Part shown: positions 7,597 through 13,881 of the stretch, piece by piece
Layout of the letters: each line of letters begins with the position of its first letter
Numbering within the stretch: the stretch's first letter is position 1
Assembly: GCA_002482775.1 (NCBI GenBank)
Contig: DLGQ01000096.1
Location: 1 to 17,489, forward strand
DNA from: Flavobacteriales bacterium UBA7690
GTDB lineage: Bacteria; Bacteroidota; Bacteroidia; Flavobacteriales_F; PHOS-HE28
DNA: 17,489 nucleotides
Direction of reading: 5' to 3'
Translations under genes and position numbers: made by a program
Notes under the pieces: generated by a model
Told to the model about the DNA's origin: nothing
What the model saw: only the letters and a program-made list of their open reading frames with translations
Databases searched by the model: none

Positions 7597-8199
7597 ATGG
7601 GTACCCTTACGGCCACCGACATCGCTTGGCACATGCGCTGTTTCGCGCAAGGGTTGCAGCATGAATGGGTGACACCGAACGCGCTCTTGTACGCGTGGGA
7701 GAGCGACCTGCTCACCGTTACGCGCGATGGTTTCGTGTGTGAGATCGAGATCAAGTGTTCACGCAACGACCTGTTGAACGACCTGAAGAAACCCAAGCAC
7801 AGCCAAGGCATGCTGATGAACGGGGCCTTCATGGATAAGCGCAGCGGCAAGAGCAAGACGCGCAATGAAAGCCACGAGGATGATCGCAAGCGGAGCGGGG
7901 CCGTGAGTTGTCGCAGGCCGAACTACTTCTGCTTCGCCATGCCGTGCGCGATCTACCGGAAACTTCCACCGGGTCTCTTGCCACCCTACGCCGGCGTGTA
8001 CACGGTGGATGACGAGGGCCGTGTGTTCGAAGAGCGCCGTTCCATCCAGTTGCACGGCGAACGGATCGCTGCGGAAGATCTGCTGGCGTTGGCGCGGAAG
8101 ATGCACAACCGCTATTGGGAAGAGCTGCGGCGGATGCGGCACTTACCGATGATGCAGACCGGTGAAAGCGTGGTGGATGTTGCGGGTAACGGGGAGTAG
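7597..8199 (+). CDS. PD-(D/E)XK nuclease-like protein, MmcB-family-like
   Basis: The 200-residue protein carries a restriction-endonuclease-like core. D37 sits in ESDLLTVTRDG, and the E-x-K element sits in CEIEIKCSRNDLLNDLKK (E51 and K53). A later PNYFCFAMPCAIYRKLP strand and LLPPYAGVYTVDDEGRV follow. This order (acidic residue, EIK, SR-x-D, then an F/Y-rich strand and P-x-G-x-hydrophobic) resembles MmcB (DUF1052) DNA-repair proteins and related uncharacterised Bacteroidota proteins. A basic insert (MDKRSGKSKTRNESHEDDRK) sits between them. It is probably cytoplasmic and acts on DNA or RNA, but activity is unproven. The ATG at 7597 is preferred because homology starts just after it; the frame is open further upstream. 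The gene lies 29 bp after the anti-sigma-like gene and 14 bp before lysA. Confidence 0.72.
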   Translation: MGTLTATDIAWHMRCFAQGLQHEWVTPNALLYAWESDLLTVTRDGFVCEIEIKCSRNDLLNDLKKPKHSQGMLMNGAFMDKRSGKSKTRNESHEDDRKRSGAVSCRRPNYFCFAMPCAIYRKLPPGLLPPYAGVYTVDDEGRVFEERRSIQLHGERIAAEDLLALARKMHNRYWEELRRMRHLPMMQTGESVVDVAGNGE

Positions 8200-8213
8200 C
8201 ACCAGAACCGCAC

Positions 8214-9497
8214 ATGCGCGGCGCGGCTACCTTCGCGCCCCGAATGGAACAACGGAAAGACCTCTCCCACATCGCCGGTGTTGCCGTGGACGACCTGGCC
8301 GCTCTGGCCGGAACGCCCGTCTACGTCTACGACAGCGCGATCATCGCACGCCAGGTTAAGCGCCTGCAGAACGCCTTCGCGGGCACCCCCACCCGCTTCA
8401 TGTACGCCTGCAAAGCCCTGCCCAACCTCTCCATCATGCGGTTGGTGAAACGGCTAGGCACCGGACTGGACACGGTCTCAATCGACGAGGTGGAACTTGG
8501 GCTTCGCGCCGGTTTCAAGCCGGAAGAGATCCTCTTCACGCCGAACATGGTCTCCTTCGAAGAGATCCAACGAGCGGTGTCGCTGGGGGTCCATATCAAC
8601 ATCGACTCCATCCCGATGCTCGAGCGTTTCGGGCATGCCTACGGTGGCCGCACGCCGGTGTTCGTCCGTGTGAACCCGCACATCATGGCCGGTGGCAACG
8701 AACGGATCAGCACGGGGCATATCGATTCCAAATTCGGTATCAGCATCCACCAGCTGCGGCATGTGGAACGCATCGTAGCCTCCCACGGCATGCACATCCA
8801 CGGCCTGCACATGCACACGGGCAGCGACATCCTGGATGCCGATGTGTTCCTGCGCGGTGCCGAGCTCCTGCTGGATTCGGCAGCGATGTTCCCGGAACTG
8901 CGCTACCTCGATCTCGGAAGCGGATTCAAAGTAGCGTACAAGGAAGGCGACATCACCACGGACATCGAAGAGCTCGGCGCACGCATCACCGAACGGGTGA
9001 AGCGCTTCAATGCGGAACGCACCACGCCCGTGGAACTGTGGTTCGAACCCGGCAAATTCCTGGTGAGCGAAGCAGGCAACCTCTTGGTGCGTGTCACCTT
9101 GCTGAAACAGACCACCGCGACCGTCTTTGCCGGTGTGGACAGTGGCCTGAACCACTTGGTGCGCCCGATGATGTACGGCTCGTACCACCACATCGAGAAC
9201 GTGAGCGCCCCCACCGCAACGCCGCGCATCTACACGGTCGTTGGCAACATCTGCGAAACGGACACCTTCGGCTGGGACCGCAAGATCGCCGAGATCAAGG
9301 AGGGGCACTTGCTCGCCATCCGCAACGCTGGGGCCTACGGGCACTCCATGGCGAGCAACTACAACAGCCGTATGCGGCCGCCGGAGATCCTGATCACGAA
9401 TGGAAAAGCACAGCTGATCCGGAGGCGCGAGACGATCGAGGATCTGTTGGCGACCCAAGTGGCTCTGGAAGAAGCGGTTCCCCAAACGGTAGGCTAG
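8214..9497 (+). CDS. lysA: diaminopimelate decarboxylase
   Basis: This 427-residue PLP enzyme of fold type III decarboxylates meso-diaminopimelate to L-lysine, the last step of bacterial lysine synthesis. The Schiff-base lysine is K67 in MYACKALPN. Other family blocks are HMHTGSDI (about 199-206), the phosphate-binding glycine loop LGSGF (234-238), EPGK (278-281, usually EPGR), the CETDTFG block with the active-site Cys C347 and E348, and the C-terminal NAGAYGHSMASNYN with Tyr375. Length is normal for LysA. The start is either ATG 8214 or ATG 8244; homology begins after the second. Related PLP decarboxylases (arginine, ornithine, carboxynorspermidine) share the fold, but the CETD and GAY blocks fit LysA best. 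It is the last gene of a close-packed run that begins at 5173; a lysine gene in that company has no obvious functional link. Confidence 0.95.
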   Translation: MRGAATFAPRMEQRKDLSHIAGVAVDDLAALAGTPVYVYDSAIIARQVKRLQNAFAGTPTRFMYACKALPNLSIMRLVKRLGTGLDTVSIDEVELGLRAGFKPEEILFTPNMVSFEEIQRAVSLGVHINIDSIPMLERFGHAYGGRTPVFVRVNPHIMAGGNERISTGHIDSKFGISIHQLRHVERIVASHGMHIHGLHMHTGSDILDADVFLRGAELLLDSAAMFPELRYLDLGSGFKVAYKEGDITTDIEELGARITERVKRFNAERTTPVELWFEPGKFLVSEAGNLLVRVTLLKQTTATVFAGVDSGLNHLVRPMMYGSYHHIENVSAPTATPRIYTVVGNICETDTFGWDRKIAEIKEGHLLAIRNAGAYGHSMASNYNSRMRPPEILITNGKAQLIRRRETIEDLLATQVALEEAVPQTVG

Positions 9498-9635
9498 CGC
9501 GGTGGTCCTTGGACGGCCCTTCTTCTCCCCAGAACCTTGGGTCTTTGAAGGGACCTGTGCGGGTCAAGGGCTGAAGCAGCTAACTTTTCGTGGACGAAAC
9601 CTTCCCAAGACAAGGAAATCTTCCTATTCTTGTGT

Positions 9636-9658
9636 ACTGCATGTTCTCACCATGCAGT
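9636..9658. repeat. perfect 8-bp inverted repeat upstream of the haloperoxidase gene
   Basis: ACTGCATG (9636-9643) and CATGCAGT (9651-9658) are exact reverse complements around a 7-base spacer. As RNA this is a stem-loop; as DNA it could be an operator. It lies about 250 bp before the haloperoxidase start. Confidence 0.5.
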
Positions 9659-9716
9659 TCTCTCTCGTAGCGATCTCTTCTCTCGATCCATGAAGTCTTC
9701 ATCGCGCTTTGCTTGT

Positions 9717-9747
9717 GGAACAGGTTCACGACCCGTGACCTGTTTCC
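9717..9747. repeat. long inverted repeat (13 pairs, two bulges) upstream of the haloperoxidase gene
   Basis: GG-AACAGG-T-TCACG (9717-9730) pairs with CGTGA-CCTGTT-T-CC (9734-9747) around a 3-base loop. There are five, six and two base pairs separated by single bulged T residues (T9725 and T9745). It is the strongest structure in the leader. It lacks a following T-run, so an intrinsic terminator is less likely than an operator or a structured leader RNA. It ends about 157 bp before the ATG at 9905. Confidence 0.6.
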
Positions 9748-9904
9748 GGAACGAGCATACTTCCACCATTCCTGGTCCTGTCCGGAGGTGCGCGAGTGTC
9801 GCTCAGGCTCCTCAGCACAACCACTCACCGCGATCTCATTCCACCACCTAGTGGCCAGGAACGTGATACATCTTCTCTCCCCCACCCGATCATCACCCAC
9901 ACGC

Positions 9905-12900
9905 ATGGCACACACTACTCTCGGCGCCCATCTCGGAATATTCATTCGAAAAGGGTCCTTATTGGCGATGCTGATCTCATCGGCAACAATGGTCCTGGGC
10001 CAGCACAGTCTGGTGCGTGTGTGGAACGAACAAACGCTGAAGGCCATTCGCAATGACCTGGCCCGGCCGCCGATCCATGCCCGCAACCTGTTCCATGTGA
10101 ACGCCGCGATGTACGATGCTTGGGCGGCTTATGACACCCAAGCCCAACCGTGGCTCTTGGGCCGTACGAACGGGAACTACACCTGTGCCTTCCCTGCGCT
10201 ACCGGCACCAGCGGATGTTGAAGCGGCCCGCAAAGAGGCCATGAGCTTCGCCGTATACCGCATCCTACGTCACCGTTTCTTGAACTCGCCTGGTTACCTG
10301 GTCACCTATGGCCGTTTGAACCACCTGATGGACAGCTTGGGATACGACCGCAACTTCACCGGTGTGGATCCGAGCACGGGTGGTGCAGCTGCTTTGGGGA
10401 ATTACATCGCCCAAGAATATATCGCTTTCGGGCGGCAGGACGGTAGCAACGAGAACGGCAACTATGGCAATCAATACTATGCTCCGGTCAACGCGAGTTT
10501 GCAGATGATCCAGGGCGGCAACCTGATCATGAACGATCCGAACCGCTGGCAGCCGATCACCCTGCCCACGTCCATCGATCAGGCAGGCAATCCTGTTTCT
10601 TCAACACCGGGTTTCGTGGGAGCTGAGTGGGGTAACGTGGTACCCTTCAGCCTTACCCCAGCGCAACGCACGGACCATGAGCGTGATGGCCACCAATGGC
10701 CCGTTTATCTAGACCCAGGCCCCCCTGGGATGCTGGACGTTACTTCACCGGACGGACTGGAGTCGTTCTTCAAATGGAACCATCTCCTGGTGAGCGTATG
10801 GCAATCGCACCTGGACCCCGCTCAGGATGTGATGTGGAACATATCCCCGGGTGCGCGCGGGAACAACAACACCTATCCCCAGACCCCTGCGGAATACGCC
10901 ACGTTCTATGACCTGGTCAATGGCGGAGACCATACCACAGGACATGTGCTGAACCCGGTCACAGGACAGTCATACCCACCGAATTTCGTTGATCGTGGCA
11001 ACTACGCCCGTGTGCTGGCCGAATTCTGGGCCGATGGAGTGGATAGTGAAACGCCACCGGGCCATTGGTTCGAGATCCTACATAATGTGATGGACATGCC
11101 GGATTTCCACCGGCGTTGGATGGGACAAGGGCCGGAGCTGGACGCTCTCGAGTACGATGTGAAGTCGCACTTCGCCTTGGGTAGTGCCATGCACGACGCG
11201 GCCATCGTGGCATGGGGGATCAAAGGGTACTACGACACGGTGCGTCCTGTGAGCGCGATCCGCTACATGGGCGACCGTGGCCAGTGTACCGACCCCGAGC
11301 TACCGCGTTACCACGTATCGGGTCTACCGTTGATACCGGGCTTCATTGAACTGGTTCTCCCGGGCGACCCGATCGCGTTGGCCAACCCGGAAGATCTGTA
11401 CAAGATGAAGCTGTACTCCTACAAGGGCCCCGGTTACGTGAGCAACCCCGCCACCGATGTCGCTGGCGTAGGCTGGATCCTCAGCGAGGATTGGTGGCCT
11501 TACCAACGTCCCACGTTCGTTACGCCGCCATTCGCAGGATACGTCTCTGGACACAGCACCTATTCGCGCACAGCAGCTGAAGTCCTAACCTCCTTCACGG
11601 GTAGCGAGTTCTTCCCGGGTGGCATGATCGAGTACGTGATCCCCCAGAACGAATTCCTGGTCTTCGAAGACGGACCGGATGAAGAAGTGCGTCTGCAATG
11701 GGCCACGTACCGCGATGCCTCGGATGCCTGCAGCCTCTCCCGGATCTGGGGTGGTATCCATCCGCCCATGGACGATATCCCGGGTCGCGTCATCGGCATG
11801 CAACTTGGGCCGCAGGTGGTTGATGTGGCCAACCAGTTGTTCACCGGTGGTCCTCCGCGGGTGGTCCAGGCATCCGTATCGGACAACGTGCTCGGCCCTG
11901 TGGACATCGGCGCCCCGTTCACGCTCACCCTTCAGTTCGACCGGGCGATGGACCCCTCATCGACCGTTGTGTTGACCTATCCATCGGACGACCCTACTGC
12001 CGCTCCGAGCATCGCCGCCAACACTTTCGAATGGACCGCAGCTGATCAGCTCGAGGTGTCTTCCGCGCTGTTGACCGGTGACCATGATCTTGCCGACATC
12101 GACATCCTGATCACCGGCGCGATGGACACACAAGGGAAGGCCATGGCTCCATTCGCCATGAACGATGCATACATGATCGATACGCATACGCCGGGCATCG
12201 TGTCGATCACAGCGGAGCGTGATGTGTATTCCAGTGCGGATATCGGCCCCGGAGCAGTACGGCTGCACGTCCTTTATGATGAAGCGGTCGACCCTTCCAC
12301 ACAGCCCGCACTTACCTGCATCGGCACGCCGAACCCCTCCACGGCCCTCATGCTGGATACCGATGCAAGTGGTTGGGCAAGCAGCTCGGAATACGTTGCC
12401 GTGTTCGATCTGCTGAGCGGCGCGATCGAGGTACCGTCGATCCAAGTGACGGCCACCGGCGTTTCGGACCCTGCAGGGAACACGCAGGCACCCCACGCGG
12501 CACCCGCTGTTTTCGCTGTGGATACCCGCGCACCACAGAACATCTCTATCACACCGGAGGTCGCCATGTTGAGCTCCGCTGATGTGGGCTCCATCGGCCA
12601 AACCATCCTGCTAGCGTTCGATGAGCCGATGGACCAAAGCTTCGACCCCACGATCTCCTTCGTAGGCGCCGACCCCCTTGCGGGTCCTCTGGCGCGTCTC
12701 GGCGCGCTATGTGTTTGGAACGACGACCATTCCTGCCAGGTCGTCTTCTCCCTTGCTCTTTCCGCTGAAGAATACTTCGGCCTTGATGTACTGGTGGATG
12801 GGTTCCGGGACGTTGCCGGCAATACGATGGAACCCATCATCAACGATGACCTTTTCTCCATCGATATGCTGCGGCCGACGATCGTGTCTTCGAACACATC

Positions 12901-13840
12901 CACCCCGCTCTTGGCAGATGCGGATGTTGGTGATGATGGCCTCGTAGTGCAGGTGGAATTCTCCGAACCCATGGACACCGATGCTATCCCACATCTGCAA
13001 ACCACGCAGGACAACGAGCTCGACGGCTCGATCGTGTATCATGCTGCGGGCAGTTCGTGGTCCAGTGCTAACGTGTTCGAAGCGGCCTTCCATGTGGTGG
13101 ACCGGGGTGTTGAAGTAGCAGATATCGACGTGGAGCTCTCCGTGGCCAAGGATGCGAGCGGTAACAGCATCGCTCCAGGCACGCTGGTGGGAACCAGCAT
13201 CCGTGTGGACACGCGGAACCCTGTGCTGGAATCCATCACGGCGGACCCTTCCACCGTGACCGATGCCCAGCTTGGTGCAGGTGGCTTGATCCTTTCAGCC
13301 ATGTTCGACGAACCCATGGATCCAGGCACGGCACCTACGATCGTGATCGGTGATGGTGGATTAAGCGGCACTTTGCTCTTCAACGAGGCGGGGTCACAAT
13401 GGGCAAGTGCAACGGACTATAGCGCGGTCTATGATGTACAAGCTTCCATCGTGGACGAGACCGATCTCGGGATCCTTGTTGCCACGGCGCGCGACGAAGC
13501 GGGCAACGCGATGGTCGGTACCACCACACCGGGCGTCCTCGCCATCCAATTGAGCGGAGTGGGTATCGCGGAGAACGGGAGGACACCTGCTCCTTCCTTC
13601 GGCCCGAACCCGCTCGCACAACAGGAGCGGCTCTTCATTCACACCAAAGTACCGTTGGGGTTATGCGATGTGCGCATGATCGATGCCCAAGGCCGGAGCG
13701 TGCATACGTCCACGATCAACTTGAGCAGCGTCGGGCCATCGGTGTTGGATCTGCCTGCCATGGCTTCGGGCGCGTACGAGATCCTGCTTGATACGCCTAA
13801 GAACCGATTTACCGCTCGCATCGTGGTGATGGCCCCGTGA
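9905..13840 (+). CDS. secreted vanadium-dependent haloperoxidase/PAP2-type enzyme with five Ig-like repeats and T9SS sorting domain
   Basis: The 1,311-residue protein starts at ATG 9905, which gives a basic N-terminus and a signal peptide ending near LGQ/H. Residues about 38-650 form a vanadium haloperoxidase domain of the helical PAP2 fold. All three signature motifs are intact: K440-x6-R447-P448 (KGYYDTVRP), S548-G549-H550 (GYVSGHSTYS) and S612-R613-x5-H619-x3-D623 (SRIWGGIHPPMD). By family knowledge, K, both R, S, G and one H bind vanadate, the last H is the metal ligand, and the SGH histidine is the acid-base residue. The enzyme should use peroxide to oxidise halides; a phosphatase activity is the alternative. 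Five Ig-like units follow (about 655-1215). A type A T9SS C-terminal domain (about 1229-1311, FGPNPL start) routes it to the surface or medium. The next gene follows by 41 bp. Confidence 0.93.
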   Translation: MAHTTLGAHLGIFIRKGSLLAMLISSATMVLGQHSLVRVWNEQTLKAIRNDLARPPIHARNLFHVNAAMYDAWAAYDTQAQPWLLGRTNGNYTCAFPALPAPADVEAARKEAMSFAVYRILRHRFLNSPGYLVTYGRLNHLMDSLGYDRNFTGVDPSTGGAAALGNYIAQEYIAFGRQDGSNENGNYGNQYYAPVNASLQMIQGGNLIMNDPNRWQPITLPTSIDQAGNPVSSTPGFVGAEWGNVVPFSLTPAQRTDHERDGHQWPVYLDPGPPGMLDVTSPDGLESFFKWNHLLVSVWQSHLDPAQDVMWNISPGARGNNNTYPQTPAEYATFYDLVNGGDHTTGHVLNPVTGQSYPPNFVDRGNYARVLAEFWADGVDSETPPGHWFEILHNVMDMPDFHRRWMGQGPELDALEYDVKSHFALGSAMHDAAIVAWGIKGYYDTVRPVSAIRYMGDRGQCTDPELPRYHVSGLPLIPGFIELVLPGDPIALANPEDLYKMKLYSYKGPGYVSNPATDVAGVGWILSEDWWPYQRPTFVTPPFAGYVSGHSTYSRTAAEVLTSFTGSEFFPGGMIEYVIPQNEFLVFEDGPDEEVRLQWATYRDASDACSLSRIWGGIHPPMDDIPGRVIGMQLGPQVVDVANQLFTGGPPRVVQASVSDNVLGPVDIGAPFTLTLQFDRAMDPSSTVVLTYPSDDPTAAPSIAANTFEWTAADQLEVSSALLTGDHDLADIDILITGAMDTQGKAMAPFAMNDAYMIDTHTPGIVSITAERDVYSSADIGPGAVRLHVLYDEAVDPSTQPALTCIGTPNPSTALMLDTDASGWASSSEYVAVFDLLSGAIEVPSIQVTATGVSDPAGNTQAPHAAPAVFAVDTRAPQNISITPEVAMLSSADVGSIGQTILLAFDEPMDQSFDPTISFVGADPLAGPLARLGALCVWNDDHSCQVVFSLALSAEEYFGLDVLVDGFRDVAGNTMEPIINDDLFSIDMLRPTIVSSNTSTPLLADADVGDDGLVVQVEFSEPMDTDAIPHLQTTQDNELDGSIVYHAAGSSWSSANVFEAAFHVVDRGVEVADIDVELSVAKDASGNSIAPGTLVGTSIRVDTRNPVLESITADPSTVTDAQLGAGGLILSAMFDEPMDPGTAPTIVIGDGGLSGTLLFNEAGSQWASATDYSAVYDVQASIVDETDLGILVATARDEAGNAMVGTTTPGVLAIQLSGVGIAENGRTPAPSFGPNPLAQQERLFIHTKVPLGLCDVRMIDAQGRSVHTSTINLSSVGPSVLDLPAMASGAYEILLDTPKNRFTARIVVMAP
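11866..13554 (+). repeat. five tandem Ig-like repeats (~114 residues each) inside the haloperoxidase gene
   Basis: A motif of the form aromatic-(D/S)-(E/R)-(P/A)-(M/V)-D recurs with its aromatic at residues 678, 791, 905, 1019 and 1134, spacings of 113, 114, 114 and 115. The five versions are FDRAMD, YDEAVD, FDEPMD, FSEPMD and FDEPMD. Each unit also holds a late D-x-(A/Q)-G-(N/K) block and, in the later units, a linker like VDTRxP. This is the pattern of bacterial Ig-like domains that act as stalks or adhesion modules. Copies differ clearly in DNA sequence, so the array is old. Confidence 0.8.
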
Positions 13841-13881
13841 ACACCGATGATCCCGCAGTACACCAACCCTACTCCCGCCAC

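Larger units (their letters stand above)
9498..9904. other. 407-bp non-coding leader between lysA and the haloperoxidase gene
   Basis: I see no gene here. The haloperoxidase reading frame is open back to 9713, but the residues before ATG 9905 look random and precede the signal peptide. The stretch is rich in inverted repeats. A weak one lies after lysA (CCCTTC 9517-9522 with GAAGGG 9547-9552, and an inner CCCA/TGGG), which could be a poor lysA terminator. Others lie at 9610-9633, 9636-9658, 9690-9702 (ATGAAG-T-CTTCAT) and 9717-9747. No exact TAnnTTTG promoter was found; TAACTTTT at 9581 and TATTCTTG at 9625 each miss by one base and lack a good -33 partner. Confidence 0.6.

Noticed and set aside
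8478..9485. 335-codon open frame on the minus strand
   Set aside because: Antisense to lysA, which has all catalytic motifs; the minus frame has no recognisable domain.
9713..9904. N-terminal extension of the haloperoxidase from an earlier ATG
   Set aside because: The 64 extra residues look random and would bury the signal peptide that begins at ATG 9905; the DNA there holds inverted repeats instead.
13837..13881. GTG start for the propeller protein overlapping the haloperoxidase stop
   Set aside because: It would place 15 polar residues before the signal peptide; ATG 13882 gives a normal secretory start. Translational coupling through the GTG is possible but not favoured.
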